The notes under the pieces: model-generated | What the model was told of the DNA's origin: nothing | Database searches by the model: none | What the model saw: the letters and a program-made list of their open reading frames with translations, nothing else | Translations under genes and position numbers: made by a program | Origin: Acidobacteria bacterium UBA6911 | GTDB taxonomy: Bacteria > Acidobacteriota > UBA6911 | Assembly (NCBI GenBank): GCA_002451015.1 | Contig: DKBB01000191.1 | Coordinates: 1 to 13,715 of the forward strand | Direction of reading: 5' to 3' | DNA: 13,715 nt | Shown here: in pieces, positions 6,499 to 13,715 of the stretch | How the letters are laid out: each line of letters begins with the position of its first letter | Position numbering within the stretch: the stretch's first letter is position 1

Positions 6499-7720
6499 CA
6501 TAAACTGTTCTTGGATTGTCGACGACAATAATATCTTCGCTGAACGGCGTCAGCTTTTCAAATCCGGTATCGGTGATCCGGTACATGTTTTCTACCCCGA
6601 CTCCCCCCCGGCCGGGGAAAAAGATCTTTGGTTCAATAGCCAGGACCATTCCGGAGGCAAGGACTGCTTCGCTTCTGGGGGCCAGTACGGGCCATTCGTC
6701 CAGTTCCAGGCCGATCCCATGGCCTATATACTTCATGAAATTGTCACCCACTCCCATGAAGCCCGCGGCATAAGGACTCTCCCCTATTGTTTCAAATGCG
6801 TAATTGCAGATACGGCTGGATTCCGTTCCCGGCTTCAGCATCGATTCGATTTCTGAATTCAGATGCATCAACACCGTATGAGCCTGTCGCATATCCTCCG
6901 GCAGGGAGCCCAAAGAAAAAGTGCGCGCCGCATCGGCCAGGTACCCTCCGTAACCGCCCGCGATATCGACCATCAAAGGTTCTCCAGATTCCAGGCGGCG
7001 GTGACTTCCGGCGTTGGATATGGCCGGATACAGGCATTTGAATCCGGTCGAGCCCGGGAAAGAGGTCGGGAAGCAGGCATTGTCGCCGGCAGAAAAGGCA
7101 CCGTATCCAATTTCGTAATTGAACCCGCGTGTGCGCAGAATCCCCTGATGTCCCTGCAGGCGAAGGTGCCGCTCCATCTTGGCCAAAATTTCCAGTTCCG
7201 TTGCACCGGGACGGATCCACCCCGGCAGACATCGCCATGCGCTGTCGAGCATGCGCGATGCCATCCTGATCCGTTCGATTTCATAGGGTGACTTGATCAT
7301 ACGGTTGGTTCGGACCGTCTTCGAAGCATCCAGAAATTCTGTGTCCGGGAAGAGTCCGGCCATCCTTAAATAGTAGTCCGCCGGCAGAACATCCATTTCC
7401 AGGCCGACACGGACGAATGGTCCGAACCCTTCGGCTTCGAGGATTTTAGGTATGTTGTCCATTCTGGGAAGGGAGACAAGATGCTTCCACGCGGATTCCC
7501 GCTCAGCCCGGGTCATACTTTTATTGACCAGGTAGACCGGGTCTCCGCTGCAGGGGATCACCAGGAGTCCGCGCTGGATGGTGCCGGAAAAATAATAGAG
7601 GTCCGTATTTTGAAATATGAAGACTGCATCCATGTCTGCACTATGCATCCATGTCTGCAATTGCCTCACACGATCGGCCGCTTCACTCTCAGGCAGCGTG
7701 TGCGTCCATTCATCTATCAT
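6494..7720 (-). CDS. M24 family metallopeptidase (Xaa-Pro peptidase/creatinase-like)
   Basis: This 408-residue protein has the two-domain plan of the family: a creatinase-like N-terminal domain (about 1-145) and a pita-bread catalytic domain (about 150-400). All five metal ligands are visible. They are Asp252 in MVDIAGGYGG, Asp263 in LADAARTF, His334 in IGHGIGLELDEWP, Glu363 in AIEPKIF and Glu377 in GVENMYRI. A dinuclear metal site and hydrolytic activity are therefore likely. The family splits Xaa-Pro dipeptides or, in creatinases and relatives, C-N bonds of small molecules; the sequence does not settle which. GGGAG lies about nine bases before ATG 7720. It is divergent from the cupin at 7917 across a 196-bp gap. 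No signal peptide is present, so it is cytoplasmic. Confidence 0.9.
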   Translation of the reverse strand: MIDEWTHTLPESEAADRVRQLQTWMHSADMDAVFIFQNTDLYYFSGTIQRGLLVIPCSGDPVYLVNKSMTRAERESAWKHLVSLPRMDNIPKILEAEGFGPFVRVGLEMDVLPADYYLRMAGLFPDTEFLDASKTVRTNRMIKSPYEIERIRMASRMLDSAWRCLPGWIRPGATELEILAKMERHLRLQGHQGILRTRGFNYEIGYGAFSAGDNACFPTSFPGSTGFKCLYPAISNAGSHRRLESGEPLMVDIAGGYGGYLADAARTFSLGSLPEDMRQAHTVLMHLNSEIESMLKPGTESSRICNYAFETIGESPYAAGFMGVGDNFMKYIGHGIGLELDEWPVLAPRSEAVLASGMVLAIEPKIFFPGRGGVGVENMYRITDTGFEKLTPFSEDIIVVDNPRTVYV

Positions 7721-7825
7721 TCTGAAGATCTCCCGCTCCGACTATTTAATGCATGAAAGGGACGCCTGTCACCTGTTTTTCCCAGTGGCCCGTGGCCGAA
7801 ACCATCCGGATTCCAGAATCGGATT

Positions 7826-7854
7826 TTGCTGCATTTCCGCAATTTTAGTAAGAT
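7826..7854 (+). promoter_or_regulatory. possible sigma70-type promoter for the cupin gene
   Basis: TTGCTG at 7826-7831 and TAAGAT at 7849-7854 are separated by 17 bases in the divergent gap between the M24 gene and the cupin. They match the -35/-10 consensus at 3/6 and 4/6, with an AT-rich flank. The leader would be about 55 bases. This is a weak match found by eye. Confidence 0.25.
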
Positions 7855-7916
7855 AATTTTCACGAAAAGATAAACTTCCGATTCCAGAAATCATTAATAA
7901 AAGGAGGCATGTATCC

Positions 7917-8315
7917 ATGGATGCATCCAAATATGACAGGTATGTAGTCTATGTACCGAAGAAAAGCGCGGCAGGGGCCCCATTCCCGTCCCTGACGCTC
8001 ATGAGCAATGAGCTGGTTCCGGGATCAAACATCGAAGTTATGTTTAACTGGGTAGTGGAAATACCGGATATGAAATTCGACAAGCCGATCAGCCACGCCC
8101 ACGATTATGACGAAATGATCCTCAATATCGGCACCGATCCCGACGACCCCGAAGACTTGGGAGGAGAGGTAGTCGGATTCCTAGGAGATGAAAAACATAC
8201 CCTGAATAAAACTTCGGCGGTCTTTATTCCAAGAAACGTGGAGCATGGAGTCGCCGGGTTTAACCGGTTCGACCGGCCCTATATTCAAATGGCGATCAAA
8301 CTGGACGGGAAATAA
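7917..8315 (+). CDS. cupin-domain protein
   Basis: ATG 7917 follows AAGGAGG at 7901-7907; an ATG at 7909 is out of frame. The 132-residue product is a single cupin barrel: SHAHDYDEMILNIGTDP gives His60, His62 and Glu66, and SAVFIPRNVEHGVAG gives His110, a full 3-His/1-Glu metal set. It is clearly paralogous to the cupin at 4525-5055, sharing the H-x-H-D-Y-(D/E)-E core, the G-T-D-P turn and a late R-P-x-x-x-M strand, but it lacks the longer N-terminus. It stands alone on the plus strand and converges with the AOR homologue 14 bases away. Enzyme or binding function cannot be told from the sequence. Confidence 0.85.
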   Translation: MDASKYDRYVVYVPKKSAAGAPFPSLTLMSNELVPGSNIEVMFNWVVEIPDMKFDKPISHAHDYDEMILNIGTDPDDPEDLGGEVVGFLGDEKHTLNKTSAVFIPRNVEHGVAGFNRFDRPYIQMAIKLDGK

Positions 8316-8329
8316 ATAAGGTCCTGATT

Positions 8330-10408
8330 TTATGCCGATCCCAGTCTCTTCTTGGCCTTAAGCTGATCGGCCACGTGTTTCAGTTTGAGATCTTCCAGGG
8401 TTTTCCGTGTGGGATAACCCGTTTGTGTGTCCCAGCCTTCAAGCTGGTAGAAGGCCGTTTTCCATCGCTCGACGCCTTCTTCACCCAGGTACATGTCCCG
8501 GACCGGCTTCCACTCCCATTTTGACCCGTCGTACACCGGCATATTGGCCGGGGGAAACGAGGCCGCGGCGGCGCCGGGCCGATACATGAATCCTGCAAAT
8601 TTTTCCATGTCGCGGTGCCGGCCCTGCATGATGAAAATGGCCCGCATCATGTTCATGGCTTTCCGACCGATTTCTATCCCGTCGGTAAATTTGATATCTT
8701 TCCCGGTTGCGGCATTGTAGAAAACCGGCTCCGCCTGGGGCGTCGCGCCTCTTCCGTCCTCTGCCACAGGGCTGTAGTAGTTGCCGAATCCCCAATCGCA
8801 GAGGAGAACCGACTCTTTGTAAAAAAGCGCGTAGTGCTGGTGATAGGCGACGAACTTCGCCCGGTGTTCGGAATAGATACCCGTTTTATAGGCCTGGTCG
8901 CCCTGCCAGCTGTAATCGAACATAAACGGGTCGTCGGAATAAGGCGGCATTTGAGATGCCATCCTTTTGACGTATTCCTCGCACGTCATCTTGTCGGTCG
9001 GCCCCATCTGGATATCGTGGTTATTGATATCGCGCGAATCCATCAAGTTGCCGTAGGCCCACTCAACGCCGGGCAAGGTGATGTGGTCCATGTATCCCCA
9101 TACCGGGAGGCGCAAAATACCGTTCAGGTCGTCCAGCCGGCCTGCCTTTTCGGCAAAACGCGCGGCACCCTCGGCCAGCAGGTCTCCTATGCCGATACGC
9201 TTGGCTATTGCGGTCCCGAAGATTTCGGCGAATTCCCCTTTTTCGTATAACTCCATGGGGAGGGGGTATGTGTCTATCGCCTTGCCCGGACCGATGACTC
9301 CCATGTCGTAAAGCCTTTTAATGTACCAGCCCGATCCGGTCGTGCTCGGCACTCCCGGTTGTATCGGGTGATCCGGAGGGCTCGGGAAGGTTAAAGCACC
9401 GCCGAAGCAGCAGTCCGCGACATTGATTCCCAACCTCTGTGCGATATCCCCCGCCCTGTCCCGATCCTTTTGTGCCGTGCGCTGAAACGGCGGGGAAGGC
9501 AGACTGTACCAGATGGATTCCGTACAGGCGTCGGAATCGTTGCCGTAGACGGCGTTTCTTTTCCGGCAGGCCCGGTTGCAGCCCATACAGCACGAAACCC
9601 CGGTGCTCCTGTTCGTGCCGGGTCCCCGCTGCCCGTCTATCGGCCAGTTGCGCTCAAACCACTCGCGCGCATCCCTGAGCGCCATGGGATCGGCGACTTT
9701 GATGCTTCCGGTGCCGATAACCGATATCGCCTTCAGGTTCTTGGAGCCGAAAACACCTCCGAAACCACCCTGCCCGGCCCCGGATCCCGCTCCGTGAATC
9801 AGGGATGCAATCCGGCTTTTGTTCTCTCCCGCCGGCCCGATGGTAACGATGGAGGGCCTCTGTGTCGTGTAGCTACTACCAAGCTTCTGCCATTGCTCCC
9901 CGTACCGGACGGGAGATCGGGCGCTCATCGTTTTCCATATTTCTTCCTGGGTTTGCCAGGTATCCAGCCCCCAGAGCATTGCAGCGTCTTCAATGGTGAC
10001 TTTGTCGTCGACGATCTGAATGGTGACGGGACTGTCCGACCGGCCCTCGACGACAACGCCGTCCCACCCGGCGAACCGGAGCATGGGAGCGAAACTACCG
10101 CCGAAATTGCTCCGGGAGAACCAGTTGACCGGCCAGGGCTGGGGCGCCACGCCCGACACACTGGTTCTTGCGGCATAGGGAATCCCGAGCCCGGCTAAAG
10201 GGCCGGTCATCAACGTTACGATATTCCGGGAATCGAAAGCATCCAGCAGGTCCCATTCTCCGGGCTCCACGCAAAGGTCCCAGAAAATTGCAATGGCGCT
10301 TCCGAGGCCCCCTCCGAAGGATTCATACATAGATGTATCGATCGAACCGATCTGTTTTGTGGTCAGGTTCACTCTGAGGATTTTGCCTGCAAAACCGGGT
10401 GATGCCAT
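8330..10408 (-). CDS. tungsten-type aldehyde:ferredoxin oxidoreductase family protein, paralogue A
   Basis: ATG 10408 has AAGGAGG six bases upstream, and the family N-terminus (FAGKILRVNLTTKQI) starts directly there, so the in-frame ATG 57 bases earlier is rejected. The product has 692 residues, slightly longer than typical AOR. It has the AOR N-terminal domain (about 1-215, with RTSVSGVAPQPWPVNWFSRS and GAGSGAGQGGFGGVFGSKNL) and the C-terminal domain. The 4Fe-4S ligands are Cys274, Cys277, Cys281 (CMGCNRAC) and Cys537 (LLCDWGFG). These enzymes bind a tungsten bis-pyranopterin and transfer electrons to ferredoxin; substrates include aldehydes, carboxylic acids and, for BamB, benzoyl-CoA. Cys295 (ACTESIWY) sits where classical AOR appears to have Glu. 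It is the last gene of a minus-strand run after paralogue B, with an 81-bp gap containing a palindrome. Substrate unknown. Confidence 0.9.
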   Translation of the reverse strand: MASPGFAGKILRVNLTTKQIGSIDTSMYESFGGGLGSAIAIFWDLCVEPGEWDLLDAFDSRNIVTLMTGPLAGLGIPYAARTSVSGVAPQPWPVNWFSRSNFGGSFAPMLRFAGWDGVVVEGRSDSPVTIQIVDDKVTIEDAAMLWGLDTWQTQEEIWKTMSARSPVRYGEQWQKLGSSYTTQRPSIVTIGPAGENKSRIASLIHGAGSGAGQGGFGGVFGSKNLKAISVIGTGSIKVADPMALRDAREWFERNWPIDGQRGPGTNRSTGVSCCMGCNRACRKRNAVYGNDSDACTESIWYSLPSPPFQRTAQKDRDRAGDIAQRLGINVADCCFGGALTFPSPPDHPIQPGVPSTTGSGWYIKRLYDMGVIGPGKAIDTYPLPMELYEKGEFAEIFGTAIAKRIGIGDLLAEGAARFAEKAGRLDDLNGILRLPVWGYMDHITLPGVEWAYGNLMDSRDINNHDIQMGPTDKMTCEEYVKRMASQMPPYSDDPFMFDYSWQGDQAYKTGIYSEHRAKFVAYHQHYALFYKESVLLCDWGFGNYYSPVAEDGRGATPQAEPVFYNAATGKDIKFTDGIEIGRKAMNMMRAIFIMQGRHRDMEKFAGFMYRPGAAAASFPPANMPVYDGSKWEWKPVRDMYLGEEGVERWKTAFYQLEGWDTQTGYPTRKTLEDLKLKHVADQLKAKKRLGSA

Positions 10409-10444
10409 TGGAATCCTCCTTTTGTTGCTCTCCCCTACTGTATT

Positions 10445-10462
10445 GCCGTTTCTCGAAACGGC
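10445..10462 (-). other. perfect 18-base palindrome between the two AOR genes
   Basis: The sequence GCCGTTTC, two bases and GAAACGGC folds as a tight hairpin on either strand. It lies in the 81-bp gap between paralogue B's stop and paralogue A's ribosome site. It has no T-run after it on the minus strand, so it is not a typical intrinsic terminator. Nine-base direct repeats TGTATTGCC (plus strand) lie at 10439-10447 and 10472-10480. An mRNA-processing or stability element is one possibility, a protein-binding site another. Confidence 0.5.
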
Positions 10463-10489
10463 CAATCCATTTGTATTGCCTTCGTTGTA

Positions 10490-12541
10490 TTAACCGGATC
10501 CCAGTTTTTTCCTGCTTTCAAGGAGATCGGCCACATGCTTCAGACCGAGATCTTCCAGGGTTTGGCGCCTGGGATATCCCGTCTTGTTGTCCCAGCCCTC
10601 AAAATCGTAGAAGGCGGTCTTCCACTTCTCGACCCCCACTTCATCGAGGTAAAGATCGGTGCAGTTTTCAAACTCCCATTTCGTACCGTCGTAGATTGGC
10701 AACCTGCCGCCCAGGGCTGCGCTGGACGCACCCGGCCGGTACATGAATCCGGCAAACTTTTCCATGTCGCGGTGCCGCCCCTGCAGCGAGAAAATAGCCC
10801 GTATCATGTTCCAGGTTTTCCGTCCGGTTTCAATGCCGTCAGCAAATTGGAAATCCTTGCCCGTGACCGCTTTCAGGAAGAGCGGCTCCGTCTCGGGGGT
10901 GGCTCCCTTGCCGTCCGATGCGCTCCTGCTCATCAGGTTGGCAAAAGCCCAGTCGCACAGGAGCATCGATTCCTTGTAGAACGTGGCGTAGTGCTGGCGC
11001 CAGGCCACAAACCTGGCCTTGTGCCCAGAGTAGATTCCTGTCCTGTACGCCTGTTCGCCCTGCCAGCTGTAGTCGAACATAAATTCGTCGCCCCCGGAGG
11101 CCAACGCTTGGCTTGCGGCCGTTTTCACCACCTCTTCGCAGGTCATGTTCGGGCCGCCCAGAGACATGTCGTGATTGTTGATATCGCGGGAATCCATGAG
11201 GTCGCCGTAAGCCCACTCCACCGACGGCATGGTCCAGTGATCCACGTATCCCCATGCGGGGCAACGCAGAATCGTGTCCATGTCGGAAATTCTACCGGCG
11301 GCCTCGGCAAACCGGGCCACGCCTTCGGCCAGAAGATCGCCGATCCCGATGCGTTTGCAGACCGCCGCCACATAGGCCTCCGCGAATTCCACCTGCTCGT
11401 ACATTTCCATCGGCAGGGGGGCAGTATCGATTGCTTTCCCCGGACCTATGATTCCCCTGTCGTAGAGCTGTTTGAAATACCAGCCCGCTCCGGTATGGGC
11501 GGGAACGGTCGGCTGGATAGGATGATCCGGCGGGCTGGGAAATGCCATTGGTCCACCGAAAGCGATATCGAAGGCATTAATCCCGTACTTCTGGGCGATA
11601 TCGGCCGCCTTCATTCGGTCTCGCGTGGAGGTGCGTTCAAAAGGAGGAGACGGAAGATTGTACCAGATCGATTCCGTGCAGCCGTCGGAGTCCTTGCCGA
11701 TAGTGGCGTCCCTTTTTCGACAGGCCCGGTTGCAGCCGGTGCAGGCTGCCGATCCCGTGCTTGCCGGACGGCCGGGAAATTTTGTCGAGTACCATTCCCG
11801 GGCGTCTCTAACCGCCATCGCATCGGCGACTTTGATGCTGCCGGTACCGAGAACCGCGATGGCTTTCAGGTTTTTGGATCCAAAGACGCTTCCGAAACCT
11901 CCCTGCCCCGCTCCGGATCCTCCGCCATGGATTAGGGAACCGATACGGGTTTTGTTTTCACCGGCCATGCCGATGGTGACGATCGAAGGCAGCATGGTCG
12001 TATAGTTATTGCCGATTTTCTGCCATTCGCTGCCGTACCTGCCGCGGGTTTCAGAGCTGCGGGCCTTGAGAATCTCTTCCTGCGTTTCCCACGTGTTCAG
12101 TCCCCAGAGCGATTGGGCGTCTTCCAGTGTCACTTTGTCATCGACGATATTGATATAAACCGGGGCGTCGGATTTTCCCTGCACGACCACCCCGTCCCAG
12201 CCGGCCATTTTGAGCATCGCGGAGAAACTGCCGCCGAAATTGCTGCGCGAGAACCAGCAGACGGGCCAGGCTTGCGGAGATAGCCCGGAAACGCTTGTTC
12301 GCCCGGTATAAGGCAGCCCCGTCCCGGCCAACGGCCCTGTCATCAGAGAGACGATGTTCCGGGGATCGAAAGGATCCTGCAGATCCCAGCCTCCGGGCGC
12401 TACACAAAAATCCCAGAAGAGGGCCACGCCCATCCCGTAACCGCCGCCGAATTCCTCGTATCTGGAAGTGTCTATGGACTCTAATTTTTTGCTTGCCAGG
12501 TCCACTTTCAGAATTTTACCTGCATATCCCGGTGTCGCCAT
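10490..12541 (-). CDS. tungsten-type aldehyde:ferredoxin oxidoreductase family protein, paralogue B
   Basis: ATG 12541 follows AAGGAGG by six bases and begins the family N-terminus MATPGYAGKILKVDL. The frame is open further upstream, but only over the end of the ferredoxin gene. The protein has 683 residues. Cluster ligands are Cys267, Cys270, Cys274 (CTGCNRAC) and Cys529 (LLCDWAFA). Over the first 100 residues about 69 are identical to paralogue A by hand count, and the match continues to the C-termini (KTLEDLKLKHVAD against QTLEDLGLKHVAD), so the genes arose by tandem duplication. Cys288 (GCTESIWY) corresponds to Cys295 of paralogue A. It lies 20 bases after the ferredoxin stop, so the two are almost surely co-transcribed. 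It probably takes tungsten-pterin chemistry's electrons to or from that ferredoxin. Reaction and substrate are open. Confidence 0.9.
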   Translation of the reverse strand: MATPGYAGKILKVDLASKKLESIDTSRYEEFGGGYGMGVALFWDFCVAPGGWDLQDPFDPRNIVSLMTGPLAGTGLPYTGRTSVSGLSPQAWPVCWFSRSNFGGSFSAMLKMAGWDGVVVQGKSDAPVYINIVDDKVTLEDAQSLWGLNTWETQEEILKARSSETRGRYGSEWQKIGNNYTTMLPSIVTIGMAGENKTRIGSLIHGGGSGAGQGGFGSVFGSKNLKAIAVLGTGSIKVADAMAVRDAREWYSTKFPGRPASTGSAACTGCNRACRKRDATIGKDSDGCTESIWYNLPSPPFERTSTRDRMKAADIAQKYGINAFDIAFGGPMAFPSPPDHPIQPTVPAHTGAGWYFKQLYDRGIIGPGKAIDTAPLPMEMYEQVEFAEAYVAAVCKRIGIGDLLAEGVARFAEAAGRISDMDTILRCPAWGYVDHWTMPSVEWAYGDLMDSRDINNHDMSLGGPNMTCEEVVKTAASQALASGGDEFMFDYSWQGEQAYRTGIYSGHKARFVAWRQHYATFYKESMLLCDWAFANLMSRSASDGKGATPETEPLFLKAVTGKDFQFADGIETGRKTWNMIRAIFSLQGRHRDMEKFAGFMYRPGASSAALGGRLPIYDGTKWEFENCTDLYLDEVGVEKWKTAFYDFEGWDNKTGYPRRQTLEDLGLKHVADLLESRKKLGSG

Positions 12542-12561
12542 GATGTGCCTCCTTTTCTTTC

Positions 12562-13215
12562 TTACAGCTTTTTGGGGGCGGATTTGGCCGGCCCCTTCGA
12601 TTTGGCGCCCGGAAACCCGGACTGACCCGGAGGAGGTGGCGGCGGCGCCAGGTTGACGTCGTAACCCCTGATGTCTGTTTGAGAGGGGAGTTCGTGGACG
12701 ACTTTCAGGGCGCCCATGGGACAGGTGACGACACATGCCTGATTTCCGGAGGGCCCGCCCTGCTTGCTGAAGTAAGGGGAGTCGGTGCACAGATCGCACT
12801 TGGTTGCCTTATTCACGGCGGGTTTCCAAATGGGACGGTGCGGAGCAAATGGACACGACTTGAGACAGGTCTGGCAGCCGATACACTTGGATTCGTCGGT
12901 TCTCCGGACATTGCCGTTTGCGGTGTCGATGTGACAGGCGCCGGTCGGACAGTTGGCGACACAGAGCGGTTCGGGGCACTGCCGGCAGACAGCGATCTGG
13001 ATGTCGTAGGGATAACTTGTGAGCACGCTGCGGGTAACCTGGATTCTGGCCAGGGACAGGCCGGCTTCTCCTTCGTGCACCAGCGAGCAGGCCAGCATGC
13101 AGCTGCCGCAGCCCGTGCATTTTTTGGGATCGACGATGAGGTAGCCTTCAGCCTCCGGTACAATCTGCTCAATGGAGAACGCCTGGTTTCTTTTCCCTTT
13201 TCGCGGCTTGGTCAT
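12562..13215 (-). CDS. four-cluster 4Fe-4S polyferredoxin, AorA/BamC-like electron-transfer subunit
   Basis: ATG 13215 has AAGGA seven bases upstream; an in-frame ATG at 13296 overlaps the gap after livF and gives an unrelated leader. The 217-residue protein has 16 cysteines in four sets: 33/36/39/43 (CTGCGSCMLAC), 77/80/85/89 (CRQCPEPLCVANCP), 111/114/117/121 (CIGCQTCLKSCP) and 140/143/161/165. This is the arrangement of DmsB/HybA-type and AorA-type subunits and predicts four 4Fe-4S clusters. There is no twin-arginine signal, so it is cytoplasmic, in line with a soluble AOR partner. An unusual tail at 191-217 has six prolines followed by Pro/Gly/Ala/Lys-rich sequence. Its position 20 bases before paralogue B makes it the likely electron carrier of that enzyme. 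Confidence 0.9.
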   Translation of the reverse strand: MTKPRKGKRNQAFSIEQIVPEAEGYLIVDPKKCTGCGSCMLACSLVHEGEAGLSLARIQVTRSVLTSYPYDIQIAVCRQCPEPLCVANCPTGACHIDTANGNVRRTDESKCIGCQTCLKSCPFAPHRPIWKPAVNKATKCDLCTDSPYFSKQGGPSGNQACVVTCPMGALKVVHELPSQTDIRGYDVNLAPPPPPPGQSGFPGAKSKGPAKSAPKKL

Positions 13216-13248
13216 ATTGTTTTCCTTAAATGATACCCTGTCAATCGC

Positions 13249-13254
13249 ATTATA
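13249..13254 (-). promoter_or_regulatory. possible -10 element upstream of the ferredoxin gene
   Basis: On the minus strand TATAAT, a perfect -10 hexamer, lies 33 bases before the ferredoxin ATG, giving a plausible leader of about 27 bases with AAGGA in it. The best -35 candidate, TTGGTC, is 20 bases away, too far for a good match. It may allow the ferredoxin-AOR genes to be transcribed apart from livF. Confidence 0.3.
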
Positions 13255-13257
13255 AAT

Positions 13258-13287
13258 TCCGGCCCAGCGGCGTGGACCAAGGCCGGA
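13258..13287 (-). terminator. weak hairpin in the livF-ferredoxin gap
   Basis: TCCGGCC and GGCCGGA form a seven-base-pair stem with a 16-base loop, followed on the minus strand by AATTTATAA. The long loop and the mixed tail make it a poor intrinsic terminator; partial termination or attenuation after livF is possible. Confidence 0.3.
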
Positions 13288-13304
13288 CCGATGCACCCGA
13301 CTAT

Positions 13305-13715
13305 TTAATCCAACGTGCCCAGGTAGGCCTTTTCTATTTCGGGGTCATTTTGCATGCTATCCGCAGGGCCTTCATGCACAACGGTGCCGGACTGGAGAAC
13401 GTAGCCGCGGTCGGCCACCGACAGCGCCAGCCCCGCCATTTGATCAACCAGCAAAATCGTGATCCCCTCGTCGCGCAGATCCGCCAGCACGGAAAAAAGG
13501 GTGTTGACGATCACCGGCGCCAGGCCGAGGGAGGGTTCGTCCAGCAGCAGAATCCGGGGTTTGGCAATCAACCCGCGGGCGACCGCCAGCATTTGTTGCT
13601 CACCGCCGGAAAGCAGGCCCGCCCGGATGTTTCGCCGCGCGCGCAGGGCTGGAAACCGGTCCAACATTTCCTCGACCTCTTTGTCGGCATCGAAATCCTT
13701 GCGGCAGTAGGCACC
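13305..13715 (-). CDS. livF: branched-chain amino acid-type ABC transporter ATP-binding protein LivF (5' end outside window)
   Basis: The frame is open to the right edge and ends in TAA at 13305-13307, giving the last 136 residues. It shows the ABC signature LSGGEQQMLAVARGL, Walker B with the following loop (ILLLDEPSLGLAP) and the end ITILLVDQMAGLALSVADRG. All are characteristic of LivF rather than LivG. The start (GAYCRKD, then a charged helix before the signature) agrees with LivF; about 100 residues including Walker A lie outside. HAAT transporters of this kind import branched-chain amino acids, amides, urea or aromatic and other organic acids with a periplasmic binding protein. Upstream liv genes are expected beyond the edge. 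It lies 89 bases before the ferredoxin gene on the same strand, hinting that the imported compound may feed the AOR system. Confidence 0.9.
   Translation of the reverse strand, partial: GAYCRKDFDADKEVEEMLDRFPALRARRNIRAGLLSGGEQQMLAVARGLIAKPRILLLDEPSLGLAPVIVNTLFSVLADLRDEGITILLVDQMAGLALSVADRGYVLQSGTVVHEGPADSMQNDPEIEKAYLGTLD

Noticed and set aside
9470..10198. Plus-strand open frame of 242 codons opposite AOR paralogue A
   Set aside because: Shadow of the AOR gene; its composition is rich in Pro, Gly, Arg and Ala without motifs.
10535..11935. Long plus-strand open frame (466 codons) antisense to AOR paralogue B
   Set aside because: It lies wholly inside a well-supported AOR gene, has no recognisable domain or ribosome site, and its length is explained by the high G+C at third codon positions of the sense gene.
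12542..12799. 86-codon extension of AOR paralogue B upstream of 12541
   Set aside because: The extension runs through the end of the ferredoxin gene in another frame, while ATG 12541 has a perfect ribosome site and the family N-terminus.

Overview
The window looks like a piece of an anaerobic Desulfobacterota (deltaproteobacterial) chromosome. This is inferred from the gene set: tandem tungsten-type aldehyde:ferredoxin oxidoreductase (AOR) homologues with a four-cluster ferredoxin, an iron-sulfur flavoprotein of the old yellow enzyme (OYE) family, a branched-chain-type ABC transporter and a SpoIID/LytB protein in a Gram-negative-like setting. No rRNA, tRNA, CRISPR array, transposase or phage gene was seen, and no transcription regulator.

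Layout. (1) Positions 2-1253, plus strand: the end of a SpoIID/LytB-domain gene, a very cysteine-rich 68-residue protein and a SnoaL/NTF2-fold protein. (2) Positions 1311-6498: a block of about 5 kb bounded by two direct copies of a 79-bp sequence that are 71/79 identical. It holds a 685-residue OYE-type FMN/Fe-S/FAD oxidoreductase (+). Convergent to it is a minus-strand run of a broken serine hydrolase, a VOC protein, a cupin and a double YCII-like protein. (3) Positions 6494-8315: an M24 metallopeptidase homologue (-) divergent from a second cupin (+) that is a paralogue of the first. (4) Positions 8330-13715, minus strand: livF (5' end off the window), then a 16-cysteine ferredoxin and two tandem AOR homologues (683 and 692 residues), each with a good ribosome binding site.

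How the genes may work together (inference). The ferredoxin plus AOR genes resemble the polyferredoxin/catalytic pair of AorABC-type aldehyde oxidoreductases. They also resemble the BamB/BamC part of class II benzoyl-CoA reductases. The paired catalytic paralogues, and a cysteine where classical AOR has a glutamate near tungsten, leave the substrate open. The OYE-type reductase, SnoaL, VOC, cupin, YCII and hydrolase proteins are typical helpers of ring or side-chain catabolism. LivF suggests uptake of an organic acid or amino-acid-like substrate. Together they suggest a catabolic island for an unidentified, possibly cyclic or aromatic, compound. The repeat-flanked block with one truncated gene shows that the region has been rearranged.
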